Assembly (NCBI RefSeq): GCF_964199755.1
Contig: NC_133901.1
Span: 23,469,583 to 23,533,582 of the forward strand
Length of the DNA stretch: 64,000 nt
Source: Larus michahellis
Lineage: Eukaryota; Chordata; Aves; Charadriiformes; Laridae
Reading direction: 5' to 3'
The translations under genes and the position numbers were made by a program. Every line of letters begins with the position of its first letter. The first letter of the stretch is position 1. The notes beneath the pieces were generated by a model that ran no database searches, was not told the origin of the DNA, and saw nothing but the letters and a program-made list of their open reading frames with translations. Positions 21,261 to 34,568 of the stretch are shown here, piece after piece.

Positions 21261-24200
21261 GGATCTAATAATTCCTTTTGGCGCCTTCCCAGCCATCAGT
21301 CACCGTCTGGCACTGATCCCAGAGCTATTTTGGTTCTACATGTTTTACTGAAGCTGTAGCTATAGCAGGTGACAGCCCGTCTGAGAGGAGACTGTGTATA
21401 CCTGCATTTGATTTTGTTCTTGAGGGCTTTTGCTAAAATGCAGAGAACTTCTGTTAAAGGGAATAGTGTTACTCTGTGTTTGCATTGACTTACTGAGGTA
21501 AAAATCCAACTCAAATTTCCTGGCACTCAAAAAAACCCCCAAATTCTGTTTTTCCTGTAATGTAATAATGAGAAAGAACGATTTAAGTAACTTCCAGTGA
21601 TTGATGTTTGTATTTTCTGCTTTCAGATCCTCTTTTATCCTCTATTAGCTGTTCTTTCCATACTCTTTAGTCCATCTCATTTGTACTTAAAACTTCATCC
21701 TTTTTCACTGATTCATATCTGAATGCCATATGGAAGACAGGAAAACTGGTGGGCTTATGCAAGATTTTGGTCAACTTGAGCCCTATGTCATAAGCTGCCT
21801 GCAGCAGAGCTTGGTTGCTGGCTTTGAAGGGGACTGTGCTATTTACGCTGAGTTTGACTGTAGTCTGGTCGGAAGCAGAAGTATGTTCTTCTGCATGGAG
21901 GGTGGTCTGGGGGATCTGTTTAGAACTGGCATCCCAATTCTGTTCAGTTGGGAAAGGGAGGACTCTGTAAGACCTGCAGAAAGGGTGAATTTTCTAGTAG
22001 TAGTATATCCTAAAGAGTTAATGCAATATGGTCTCTAATGTTTCAAGGATACAGGAACATTCTGAGGAGAGAAGGGGTGGAAAAAACAGTAAGAGAACAA
22101 ACCTCTGTCACCCCAGTACCTTCTCCTGCCTCTGCTGCCCCTTGGGCTCGATCCTGCTGTTATCTCTGGTGCTTTACAGGATGGCACCAAGGCTGAGCGC
22201 CTCACCTTGGCTGTGAGGTACGTCTCTCTCTCTCACTCAAACTGTCTGGTTGGGGCCTGACTTAGGCACTGGTTTTCAGCTCCCAAATCACATCTGTTTC
22301 TTGACACCTGCATAATTCGGGAGAAGAGACTTTGCAAATCAAACTGATGATGGCTTATACTTTTTGAAGAATGTGTACTACGCTCCTTCAAAGAAAGAGT
22401 GATAGCAAAGAAAACTTACTGTGGCTAACGCTGAAGATTTTTCTCAATTGGTGGTCAAATATAGCCCACGCACAGAAAGGTTGCACTGGCAGTTATGAAG
22501 ATTAAACTGCCTTTTTGTTGGATTCCTCAGACTCAGGAGTACTCACAGGGTAAGTTCACGTTTTGATTTATGGAGGAGCAGATATTTATCTCTTCTCATG
22601 CACTACATGCCCATTTTGGGAACGAGCTGACGTTTGCTGTCTGAGCTTGAACCCCGCAGTGTGTGGGTGAGGATTTCCATAACTCGCCTCTCAGCTGAAT
22701 CTCACACAGGGTTCTCAAGGTGGAGAGACTTTCGCATGCTGGGCTCAAATGCTTTCATCTGAGACACTTAAATGCTTATGCAAAGTCTAGTTTTGAATAT
22801 TTAGCTAGAAAGTACTAAGTGCATTACTCCGAGGGGTAAGTTAGAGAATACATTCAACCAAATTAATGTTTCAGGTATTTAGTTTAAATGTAGACTTATG
22901 ATTAATTCCTTACTAAAACATAATGACACAACCTTATTTTTCACTATGCTGATACTTACATAGGGCTACTGTCCTTCCTTTTTATCCAGTCACCCTTCTT
23001 ACTCACGTCACTAGAGTGTGCATTGCCATCCGCACCGTGCAGGGTAGTGGCTGTTGGTAGCAGTGCAGGATCTGGAACTAACAGCTGTGTCATTAATCAC
23101 CACTCTGGGACATTTCGGGGGAGTTAATTCTTTTTTTTTCTTACAGGCAACATTTTGGTGGTGGCATACTTGGATGTTTGTGTAAGTTAGGCCTGGAGCT
23201 CTTGGTCTTGCTACCAACAGAGCACGTAGGGGTTTTGTGATGAGTTTATACAGACTGGTTGAACCTACCTTGTTTCCAGTGTCATTCTTTATGTCCCCTT
23301 TTGTATGCTGCTAACTTTGGTCCAGCTCTAGGTTGAAAGGAGTGCTTTATCCTCTTAAACTCCTGTTATTGGCCAGGGAAAGTTAACTTCAATATCTTCA
23401 GCTTTCTACAACATAAGTCACTGGTTGGATTTTCTCCTCTTCTGGTTACAGTTTCATTGTTGAATTAAATGTAGGTGACAGGTCAACACCTTGATAGTTG
23501 TGAAAGGGGAAGTGGCATCCAATTTACACTGAGTGTCCCCTTGGGAGCATTGCCAAGACTTTAGAGGGATGTATGACATCCTTATTTGCATCACTGTGAC
23601 CTGCCTTGTAGCTCTCTGGTTTGCTTCTTATCTCTTGAGAAAACCTGATAGAGATTTTGGTACGTTTCCAACTAAAGGTGTTTCATGTTGTCTGACGACT
23701 GGGTTTGTTAGTTGAGCAATATCCCCCTTTTACTTTCTCGCTCTAATTGGCACAAAACACGCTCTGGTCTCCTAGCTGAGGGCTGCAAAGCAGTGTGGTC
23801 CAGAGGAGCCACAGAGCTGAGCCAGAAAATGGTCCAGCCATGTGAAGGTATCTCCTGATACTGTTCTGCTACAAAATTCATTGTTCAAACTGAAGCTGTT
23901 TGTGAGCTTTGCTGTATCTTCTTCTTTGATTTATAGGCCTGAGAATGCTGGAAAACTAAATTTTAACGTTTTCAACCTTGATTTTCATGTTTCAAAACTA
24001 CTTTTGAACAACAACAAAATATCAAGCAGGTAAGTTGAATAGATGGTAAAACTTTTAGGTTTGAACAGAAAAATTATACCTTACGTATAGTCTCCCCCTT
24101 GGTACTGCATTATATTTTAGCTCTAATAGCCAAATTTATTGCAATTTTACCAATAGAAAGGTACTGTCTTGAAACTTTTAAAACAGAAAAATGAAATTCC

Positions 24201-25965
24201 AAAATAGTGTGATCCAAAGTTTACTGGAAGTTGGAGAAAGTCTTCCTGTTGTGTTCAATGAATGTTACAGTAGGGCAGAAAGGTTTACAGAAGAATAGGC
24301 TATACCTAGTTCTTTTTCTTTTCCTTACATCTTCCTTCCAGATCATCAGCAGAGGACAGGAACTACTACTTTGTCAGTGGGATTCTCTGGGGATTTTCCT
24401 TTTATTTCAAATTTTATGTGGTGGTTGCCGTAGGTCTGCAGCTGACTTTTGTGCAAATGCTGGGTGTACTGGGCTCCAGTTTCCTTCTGCCTCCCACGTA
24501 GTATGTCTGTCAGCTCTTCTACTGGCATAGAAGCCATCAGTGTTTAAAGGAAGAACAGCAGTTTGATGGCAATTCTGGATGAGGTGGAGGATAAATGATT
24601 CTGGCGAGAAAGAAGTGGTTGTATTTTTGTTGTGACTGCAAAGTTATCTTTCACCATCACTTTAAGATTGTCGATGTGGTTCACACGTTGGCTTTGAGCT
24701 CTTCACTTCTGCAAGCAATGTGGTTGAAACATGTCTGTTTTCTGTGGCTGATAAGGACATTTTGTTTAATACTTCCTTGATATGAGCTACACGTTACATG
24801 TGAGAATGAAACAATCGCTTTCATAAAGTACTGAATGCTGTAAAAGTTGTGGCCTGTTTTCTCATCAGTGCCAACCACAGATCACTCCCATGACAGCTAT
24901 GAGCTCCACATGACCAATGAGCCAAGTAATCTCTGGATACAGAGCTTGGGCAACTCTCGCTGATTTTTTTGGTAGAAATGAAAAAACTCATTTTTTTTAA
25001 TTCAATGCAATCATTGTTCAACACTGTAACAAAAAAATGAGTAAAAATCATGCTTTTAAGTGATGAGGAAGAGAATAAAAGAATCTATTAAGCTTCACTT
25101 TTAGAATTTGAAAGACACTTCAGTCATGGATGGATGAGTGTAGTATGCAAACCCCAGCCCCAAACCCCCCCATATCTCTAAGTTTACTACTTGATGATTG
25201 GACCTGGTAACTTTGCTATCCTATTTGTATTTTTTGTAATGATGCTATACAATATAATTCATTATACACTCTTAGCTTGTGCTATAGCCTTTCTTTGATT
25301 GCATACTTTCTTTCATCTCCAGTGAAGCAACAAAAAGGAAATGATATATAGGTCAAAGAAAGCTCATTTAAATTAGTTAATACTTCTAGTGACGAATGGT
25401 GTCTTATCACGTATCGCCAAAGAGAGGTGAGACGAAAAACCTGAAACGATTTCTAAGTAACTTTCCGTGTTGAAAGATCACTTTCTGAGGCGTGTTCCCT
25501 TGTACGCTTGTCCTACAGACTTCCCACTAGTGGCAGATTTTGCCCTGTCGTCATGGATGGACATCTTGTTTCAGAGATGCAAATTTACATTTGCACAACT
25601 CGTGTGTAGGAAGTTTCACTCAGCACCTCCACTCTACCTCTCCCCCAGCCCGCCTCAAGGTGCCTCTCACTACAGACACTATGGGAGACTCTGAATCATT
25701 GCAACAGCCCAGGTAGTGGAAAGCCCTGCTGGGAGAATGTTTGTCACATTTTCACAAGTGCACATAACTAGCTGGATGCTTCACTTAATGCTAAATATCT
25801 ATGACATTTGAGAGAGACTTAAAATAAATGTGTCATGCTGCTTGTGTTTGCTTGAAAGAATACTTGTACTCAAAATGTCCTGGATTGTTCTAATACCTTG
25901 ATTTCTTGCCAGCTCAGAAGAGTCTGGATAATAGAGTCACCAAACACTTGCACGTGTTTTTGCTG

Positions 25966-26051
25966 GTTTGGGGTTTTTTTGGTGCGTTTTTTTGTTTTGC
26001 TTTTTTTTGTTGGTTCGATTTCCGCGCCCCCCCCCCCCCCCCCCCCCCCCC
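25966..26051. repeat. T/G-rich run followed by a 25-base C tract
   Basis: A T/G-rich stretch leads into an uninterrupted run of 25 C (26027-26051), then gcccc. The minus strand therefore carries 25 G, able in principle to form a G-quadruplex, with i-motif potential on the plus strand. Length in a homopolymer this long is unreliable, and assemblies often break or collapse here. Confidence 0.9.
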
Positions 26052-29000
26052 GCCCCAGCACTGTGCTGGGTTTTGTCCTTTTCATAACGAGTATTATTAT
26101 TTTTTTTTTATTATTTGGTCCAAGATTTTCTCCACCTGCCTTCATCTTCCTGTTAGTCCTTTCAAAGGCAGCAGTTATAGTGTATGGGTCGTGTCCTGAA
26201 CGTATCCTGAAGCTCTAGCCCTGGCTCCCAGGTCTCTCGGTGCACTAGGTTGTCTACAAACAGGAAGGAAAAGGACGACAGTCCTCTGATCTGAGGAAGG
26301 CTAAGTCTAGTTACTTGAGGCAAAGACGTTCTTGTAAAACACAGTTCATTTTGGAATAGCAGATTTGTCAAGCCCAGATTGCTTGGCTTAAAACATCTTG
26401 TGTTTGAGCAGCTTCTCTGGCTCTGCTTCTTGCAGAACAAGCCCTTGTTGTTTATGGGAGCCCCTGAAGCTTGTGCGCAGTGTCCCGTGGTTGGGAACAG
26501 CACCTTCCTTAAAGCCCTGGCCAAGGGCCTAACCAACAGGACACTGCTGTGGCTGACTGGAGTTGTCCAGTGGGCTGACTGGAGTTTCCCAGGCAATCAG
26601 TAAGTGGAGAAAGACTTTGAAAATGAGAACAAGCAAGATATGCTAGAATCAGCCAAGGGGAACCTTGTAGAAAGAGGAAAAATGACCCTGGAAGACATTT
26701 CCTTAATGGGAGCTAGGGCAAGACTGCCCTTAGGGGGGCCCCCAAATGCCTCTTGTGTAAATCAAGAGGTGAGGACTAGATCTAGAAAAAGAGTTTTAAG
26801 GGTATAGGAGGATAAGAAAGGCAGTATCTCAGTTGTTATGCAAAACAACCTGCAAGAGTCAGGATGGAAGGACCCAGGGCTGTGGTTTCCTTGGAAAAAG
26901 AGCAGGACTTTTGGACAGAGGGAAGTCTGAGCTGGCTGTTTTGGACAACCAAGGTTTAAATCTCCCCAGAGGAAAGTCCCTATGATGTAACTGTGTAGTG
27001 CTGAAAAGCTACAGCAATTGCAGCATTTGCCTTGAGAAGGCCTGTGTCCATGGCTACTCTGCCAATGTTCGTGACACAACCACTCAAAAGTTTTAACTAA
27101 TATCTATTAAAAACAAACTTGTTTGGGTTTTGTTTGGCAATCCAAAATAAGCACGTATTACTGGATATTTTTATTGGTCTTCCAATAATACATGACAAAA
27201 CACCAGCTATGTCAATCGTGTGCTAAGTAGTCCAGAGTGATCAAGTGCTCTATGTCAAGTGAGACTTAGTAAAGCTTTCAGTCAATGAGTTCTCTTGGTC
27301 AACTTAAAATGTTACTTTTTCATGTCACTTAGTTCTTCTTTCTTCTCTTTTCTTTTTAGGGTTTGTTTTATTGGTTTTTGGTCAACTTGAGGAAGCAAAT
27401 GTAGAACATGAGAAAAAAAAAAAAAGCAGCTTCATGTTTTCTAAATTATTTTCTTCTAAGAAAAAACTATTCAACATGTTTCAATTGAAGTCATGAATAG
27501 CATCTGCCCACCTAAAACTGCACTTCTAGTGAAATTTTTATGTGCCAGATTTTTTTCCCACCTCCATACTAGTCTACTAATTGTCAATCTGGAAAATGTC
27601 ACATACGTATCTCTTTCATAATTGCCAAGGAATAGTATCTTTTTCTCTTCTTTCTAAATTAAATATTTTTTAAGTGCAAACCTCATTTGTTAGTACTGAA
27701 AGCTGCATTGATGTTCAGGCTGTGGATTTTGGTCCCAGCCACTCTTCTTTTCCAGATCTTCTCTGTACATCTCTGGGAAACAGCCATGCCACAGCAGTGG
27801 AAAAGCACTGACCAACACGCATAGAGGTGGTGAGGTGGGGTCTATAGAAAACCAGAAGCTTCAGGCTTAATTTCAGTGGGGTTATATGATGAGTCTAGTG
27901 CTAAAAGGTTGCTGACAGCTTTTTTTGGGTGAAGATTCCAGAGTGTTAGACCACAGTAAATCCCACGGCTTCTTTTTGTAACCAGGTTCCTTATTATCTA
28001 CAAATAACACCTGGTGGTCTCAGTCCCTTGCAGGACATACATATTGTATCCTCTCAAGTGATTCCTTCCCTTCTTCCCCACCTTTGTAGAAGTTATGCAG
28101 AAAACTGGCACTTCTTGACCTCTTTAGTGGTCAGAAAAGTATTAGTCTAAATGTTTCTTTTGTTGTGTCTGTTATGCCTAAAGGCACATACAAATTTAGA
28201 CTGGAAAGGAGATAAAGCTGTAATGAAGAAAACCTAATGTAACCTAGACCTCGGCTTGGTAGGGAGCTTTTAATTGTTTCGTTTGTTGACTATTTTTTTT
28301 CATCCTTCTTTACAGCTGTAGGTTTTGCCTTCAACTTTTAGAGGTCCGTTTCTGTGAAAAGGTGGATGGCTATCACAAGAGTCTACAGACAGAGTAGGGT
28401 TAATTTTGAAAGAGAGAAACCTGCCCTCAGAACACCAGATATTCAGCTCCTGTATGAACATAGCAGCAAGCAACTAGCAGTGCTAGGATGGATACTGGGG
28501 TGTTCATGGCAGATGCACCAGCCTCGTCATAACCAGCAGTTTCAATAGAACAAAGGTTCGTTTCTCCCAACAGGCATATAATTTGTCCATAATTGCTTCA
28601 AACCAATGTCATTCAATAGTATTTCTAGATCTGTTCCTTATGAAGTGCAACATATAATTAGTAAAAATTGGTTTCTTCCTTCAGATAAGGTTTTTTGTCA
28701 GTCCATGCAAGCACTGAACTGCATGAAATCACTGTGTTGCATCACAGCTTCTAAAGCTCAAGAGATGTTGAGCAAGTTACCTGTGGAACTTTTGAGCTTG
28801 GGATTTATTATGCATTTCATCATCAAGGATTATGCAATGATTAAATCCCCGCATTTGGCCCTGTTCCTTTGAACTAGTGCCTTCTCATGCCCTTTGCTTT
28901 GTCAAAGGTTTCCTAAACCATTGGAAATTACAGAAGGGAATTTCCCGTTTGGTTCTGTTCTTCCTGGTCGATCAGCTGTATTGCTATAATGCTTTGTTTT

Positions 29001-30282
29001 CAGCAGTTCAAACAAGTGTAGTAATATGTAATAAAACAACTTATCTTTGCAAGAATGAATAAAAATGGAAATTTTGGTGAACTGCTGCCAGCCAATTAAA
29101 AACTCTCATGTTTCTCATCTTATTGTAGGGGACAGGTAAAGATATAAACAGCGTCTAACATCAGGGTAGGTAAGAGATGTTTTGTTTGGTTTTGTTTTTA
29201 AATATTTCATGTTTATTATTAGACCTCAATCTATAAAGAAGTTACTATAAGCTGTAGTCTATCAATCAAATAGTTAATAATTATAAAATTCCTTCTCTGT
29301 GTCTCTCTTCAGAAGCTAACGGAATGTTTTAAGTCTTGCATCTGTATGACTGTTCTAGTATCTCACAGGATAGCTGCATAGTCAAAAGATTACCACTGTG
29401 GGGCTACAGTTTCAATGCATTTCAAACTGTTTTCCAAATCATGTACGTCTCTGAATTCCCCATGTGCATGTGGCTTCTCATGTGCAAGATTTGGAATGAA
29501 AACAGGCATAGTTTTATTGATATAAGTCCACATGTACCTGGAAACCAAACAGTCTGCTTCTGTGCTGCTCCACAATGGGGAGAGCGATGGGGCAAGCCCA
29601 TCCCCCAGAAATAATGCCCATTTTTCCACTGGTACAGGGGTGTTTAGCAAGGTTGAACTATGAAGTCACGTCAGACTTTCAGCAGGTACTTCTGTGAGGA
29701 AAAGCCCTTTGGGATGAAAGAGAGGAAGCGTATTACCAGGGGACAGCAGCCTGGTGACCAGGGAAAGCAGGGACAGAAGAGCTGTAGCTTTGCAGCTGGT
29801 ATCCAAGAGCAGTCTGACCCCCCAGCTCTCCTCTTTAGCATCCCCCAGCTATCGGTTTCTCAGTATTAACTTGAAAAAGGCTGTTTTCCCTGAAGTGTTT
29901 CCTCTCCTTTCGGAACTGTAACTGAATGGCTCTATAGCACTGGCACCTAGGCCGTCTTTGCCTCATCTTTTTATAACACATAGAGAAGGGGTTTGGCCTG
30001 TTCCCTCTGGGCCCTGGAACAACAGGAGGGGAGGTGTAGGAGAGGCTGGAAACTTTGTCAATCTGTGTTTTGGTGCTTTCTCTTTGGTGCACACTCTGAG
30101 TGCAGCAACAGGGAGGGAGAGCAGGGTTTGTGAGGGTATCTGAGGAAGGACGTTGAGAAACTTACAGCAAAGGGAAGTTGGGAAGAGACAAATAAATTAG
30201 GAAACTAAAAGAAGAAAAGGAGAGTTAGACATGACAACACCACAAAAAATAACGTGGAACCCAAGTGTAAAATCATGCTCAG

Positions 30283-30600
30283 GGCAGGGCTATGTCCAGT
30301 TGAGGTTTGAGTATCTCCAAGGGTATTCAAACTGGGCTTTCACATCCCCTCCTGGGCAGTCTGTCCCACTGCTTCACCCCGCCTTGCTATGAAGACGGTT
30401 TTTCTCTATGTCTGATGAGAATTTCCCTTCTCACAACTTGTGGCTGCTGCCTCTTGTGCTTTGTCTGTGGCCCTCTGAGGGGACTCTGGGCACAGCCCTC
30501 CCCACGCAGCCCCACAGGCCCCAGCACAGGGAAAGAACAGCCTCCCTTGAGCGGGCAGCCCCCTCGCTGACCCCCACTCTGTGTGCAGCCTCCCAGCTGC
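30283..30600 (-). mobile_element. CR1-related relic
   Basis: In plus-strand reading: gtatctccaagggtattcaa, a cctgggcagtctgtcccactgc block, tgcttcacc, tttttctctatgtctgatg and tgctgcctcttgtgctttg follow the reverse complement of the CR1 3' region in order, with many substitutions. The right border is unclear. Confidence 0.6.
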
Positions 30601-33594
30601 GTCAGTATTAGGACACTAAACGCAATGTATTGGCCCAGAAATGACCACCCACAACTGGCCCATGAGGTGCTCGTGGCCACCCTGCAGCCTGGCAGACCAG
30701 CCTGTTGTAGGCCCCTGGCCAGTCCATATGGCCCGGTTTGGTCATGCAGGTGCTGAGGGAAACCGGGATGAAAGTCTCATGGGGTCTGGGTGGACAACAG
30801 TTGCCATCTCCTTATCCACAGGGAATAATTGCTTCCCTTGAGCACATAAGCACCTCCTTGTTTTTATATCTCTTGCCTTCTGTTTGTGTTATGGACTTGT
30901 AAATGTAAAGACTGATAAGATATGGTTATGAGTCATATCAGGACCTAGAAGGCAACTTTCTTCAGCCGTCTGCATTAAACCTTTTTTGATTATTTTTTTT
31001 AAACTGCTTAGTGTGTACAAAGTACCTTCAGTTTATTTGCACAAAGAACAAATAAAAGGACAGTGCCCCTGAAGTTGAGGCCCTCCTTGTGGCTTTTGAT
31101 CTAAATCTTAACCTAATTTCCTGAGCCATGAGGTAAAAGGAGTACTATGAGCAAGAGTCCCACTGTGACATAAAGCACAACGTAAGCCATGGCCTCTTGT
31201 GGGAATGAGGTGTGATGAAAACTGGCTGAGGGCAGAAGTATGGGGTGAGCACTAACTGGCTGACGTAGTTTCTCTGGTATCCAAACTGCTTGTGCTTAAT
31301 TTAGGAGCAGGTCGTGGTGTCAAAACTCATGTGAGAACATTCTGTCTAAAGAGCACTGGATGGAGAAGAAATGGAGCTGTTGAGATGCAAGGCCACCTCT
31401 ATCTATGTATCAGTAATGTTAAGCTGTAATTGTCTAGGAAATGGCATAAGAAGCACCAAAATGGCATACAAATGTAATAGATTTGGGATCAATGAGGAAA
31501 GAAATTAGGGGTGAGTTGTTTATTTGGGGAGAGTTTGGGCAGAGGAGAGGAGATACAAGGGTGGTGAAAAGGTGGGTTCAAGAAAAGGAAAAAAAATATG
31601 GAATAAGGTATAAAATGAAGAAGGAAGGCAAGAAATGGGAGGATCTTGCTAGAGGAGGAGTGTGGCTGCTTCCAGGCACTGGTGAGGCCAGCCTGTGGGC
31701 CCAAGATCCCCGGGATGCTGGGGGCAACCCCTGTGGACAACGCACCAGACTCTCCACCAGGTCTATGTCTGAAAGACAGTGCAGGAGGGGGGAGTAGGAA
31801 GGGACAGATTTGTAAGGAAGCATAGACTTGTACCTTAACACTCAGTGCAGGAGGCAAGGCAGCAGAATTGCAGTTTACTAGCACTTAGTAGTGATTTTTC
31901 ATTTTTCTTTATAATTTAGCCAATATATTAATGTAACTACTGTGTCGGTACTAATAGTAAGCAAAAGAACTGCAACTCAATATTACTTGAAGTGATATAA
32001 TTGGGAAGTAATATTTCTAATAATAGTGGTGTTTTTATTAGCCAATTAAGGTATTATGTTGGGTTTTTTTTAAAGATGCGCTGCCTAATCAATAACCATT
32101 ATAATCACTTACATCTCAAGTCTCCAAGCTAATGAGGGAGGGGTGAACTTGGAGAGTAACAAGTGCATTAGCAAGACAGGAGACAAACTGATCTCTCTTT
32201 GTGAGAAGGCTTTATTAGCAATTTTTGAAATTGTTTGCCTACCGCTTTTGGTGCTCTTGGTACTAATCCATGGATAAGAAGATAGGGTTACTATCTTGAC
32301 AATCTTAGAAAATTCTCTTTCTAAAGTAGCTGGAGACTTTCCTAGTATAGTATCGACACTAGAGTGAAATGGGAGGGTGGAAGTGGAGGAATATGAGTTG
32401 ATAACCCAATGCCTAATTTTCATGTCTTCTTAAAGGCAGTTGCTTGATAGAGACTGGATAGTGTGAATTCCTGCTTACAAAAAAGTAAAAAAAAAATAAA
32501 ATTCCCAGGTTGTTACTGGACAGCCAGTTTAAAAAAAAAAAAAAGCGGTGCCAATGGGGAAGATGGAGAATTGCTTACTATCAACCTGATGCTTCTTGAT
32601 ACCTGTCAATCTAGAAATAGTTATAAGTTATTCATGTTTACTCCTACCTTTGTGGAAAGGAAGAAGCTACCAAGCTGAACTTACAGCATTTCAGGTGTTA
32701 TCATTCTAGTTATCTATTTTGTAGCATTGCCTGATGCTGACAGATGGTCCTTAAAACAGTTCAGAAATCGCTGCATACTGACAGCATTGATCTTTGTGTA
32801 TATTTACGGTGTTTCACAATGACCAAAAAGCAGTTAGAAAAAGCAGTGTACATCAGGGCATGGGATCTTTATTGCCTCTTCCCCTGTCCCTTGGCCAATG
32901 GCAGTGGCTCTGAGGAGAAGCATCTCCAACACGTGTGACCATGCGCACTGCAAGGCCACTCATATGTACCCCAGCCATATAAGCTTCCCTAAATTAATTT
33001 ATCTGTATAATAGCCAGAATTTATCTGAATAACAATCTGTTCTAGAGTTCAAATTTTTTGCATTTCTAGGAAAAAATAATAGGAAGACGCCCTTTGTGAG
33101 AGGTAGTGGCAGTCTGTGAAGAACAGAAGGTATGTAATTATGAACTGACTATGACCTGTCCCCTCAGCTCTACTTTCAGAGAAGCTACTTAAAGCTCAGA
33201 TTACTCTCTAACCACCTGGAACTGGTAGCAGCTCCTGTGTACAACAGTTGACCAGGACGTGGCCTGCAGCCATCGTGTTCATGTCATGCAGGTCACTTAA
33301 ATGGTGTTGGAAAGTAGCAGCCTTCAGTAGTGGCTCCAAAAGTGCACTTGCAGAGATGAGAGAGCCTCTCTCCAGGGGTTTCTCTGAGCCATGCGAGGCA
33401 GTTTGAAGATTGTGTGTGTTTGAGCTGCACGTTCAGGAGTTCCGATATTCGGGTGAAGTTTGGGATGGGAAAGTAACAGGATACAGCTATTGCTTATGAA
33501 GCAGCATTAATGCATTCTGGACAGTACAGATTCAGTAGAAAATATAGTCCTATTTCAAGTTGCTTTTAGGCTAACTGTTTCAGATGAAATGGTT

Positions 33595-33800
33595 CAGATG
33601 TGTGATGAACTGGCAAGACACTGGAACAGTGTTGCCCAGGGAAGTTGTGGGTGCTCCATCCCTAGAGGTGTTCAAGGCCAGGTTGGATGGGGCTTTGAGT
33701 AACCTGGTCTAGTGGAAGATGTCCCTGCCCAGGGCAGGGGAGTGGAACTAGGTGGTCTTCAAGGTGCCTTCCAAGTCTGACTGTTCTATGAAAGTAATGG
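33595..33800 (+). mobile_element. CR1 LINE 3' fragment
   Basis: Plus-strand sequence runs in CR1 order: cactggaacagtgttgccca, ggtgctccatccctagaggt, gttcaaggccaggttggatg, gggctttgagtaacctggtc, tgtccctgcccagggcaggg, and a final ggaactaggtggtcttcaag block ending in a ttctatgaaa terminus. No coding part is left. Confidence 0.9.
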
Positions 33801-34324
33801 CAGTGAATATATGGTAAAAGAAACCCATTTCCATGAATAGTCAATGTTGCCCACGTGGCCCCACCAGTACTACAGTCTGGAGCTCAGAAAGCAGTAATCT
33901 GGAAAGCCTGATGTTAGTGTGTTGGCCAACCAGTAAAGACTAATGTAGTGCTTTGGTATCGTTTACCCAGCTCCTCTGAGTGTACCATACTGAAATGAAT
34001 GTCTGGGTTAGGCCCATCTCCTTCTGCCCCCAAATTGGGCTTATTAGACTAGAGCACAGCAGATACACAGTTTCTGTAGGTAACTGAGAGTTACCTACAC
34101 TTTACTCTCCTCATTTCACAACCCACACTCCTACCCCTAAAAATATACATGCTTCACCCACAGAACCATTACCTCACAGCCTTTTATTTCCTCTTCTTTT
34201 GGGCTGAATCTCCTAACCTACTTAAAGAAAAAAAAAAAAAAATTTCCCCAGCACGCTGTTATCTCTGGTTATAGCACCAGGAAGGTGTGCTTGGGGCCGC
34301 ATCGGGCATGATGGAATTTGCCAT

Positions 34325-34334
34325 GGGGAAACCC
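34325..34334 (+). promoter_or_regulatory. NF-kappaB-like site upstream of CCL20
   Basis: GGGGAAACCC, a near-consensus kappaB decamer, 57 bp upstream of the TATA box. Mammalian CCL20 promoters carry an inducible kappaB element at a similar distance from the start site, which supports the call. Binding itself is inferred. Confidence 0.65.
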
Positions 34335-34388
34335 GCTGATGACAGTGGAACCCGCCCTCGTGTGAATTCCCATGGCTCCCGCCACCCC

Positions 34389-34396
34389 TTTATAAG
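34389..34396 (+). promoter_or_regulatory. CCL20 TATA box
   Basis: TTTATAAG about 90 bp upstream of the start codon. A transcription start around 34420 would give a 5' UTR of about 65 nt, normal for small chemokine genes. Confidence 0.75.
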
Positions 34397-34486
34397 CAGG
34401 TGGAGGTGCAGCAAGGCTGGCAGGACAAACCGGCAGCAGCCCAGCACTCCCAGGAGCACAGCTGCTGTGAAGTGGAAAGAGTGGAA

Positions 34487-34568
34487 ATGGCTGGCTTTAG
34501 CAGCAAGAGCTTGGTCCTGGTTTCCCTGTTGGGGCTCCTGGCGCTGCTCCTGTGCGGCACCTCTGATG
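34487..34568 (+). CDS. CCL20: CCL20 exon 1, signal peptide
   Basis: Starts MAGFSSKSLVLVSLLGLLAL and ends in a split Ala codon before GTGAGT. It carries nearly the whole signal peptide. The longer ORF that overlaps it is in a different frame and reads through the donor. Confidence 0.94.

Larger units (their letters stand above)
17318..34324. other. Gene-poor interval between SLC19A3 copy B and CCL20
   Basis: About 17 kb. The part nearest 17318 should hold the promoter and untranslated 5' exon(s) of copy B. Recognisable contents are T tracts (for example 17711-17729), CR1 fragments near 19040-19112, 21001-21260, 30283-30600 and 33595-33800, a T/G-rich run followed by a 25-base C run at 25966-26051, and a purine-rich patch near 31510-31620. 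Open frames of 60-200 codons occur but none shows domain structure, splice-linked partners or family motifs. Confidence 0.6.

Noticed and set aside
25870-26218. Pro-rich or Gly-rich ORFs across the C tract
   Set aside because: Produced solely by the homopolymer and T/G-rich run.
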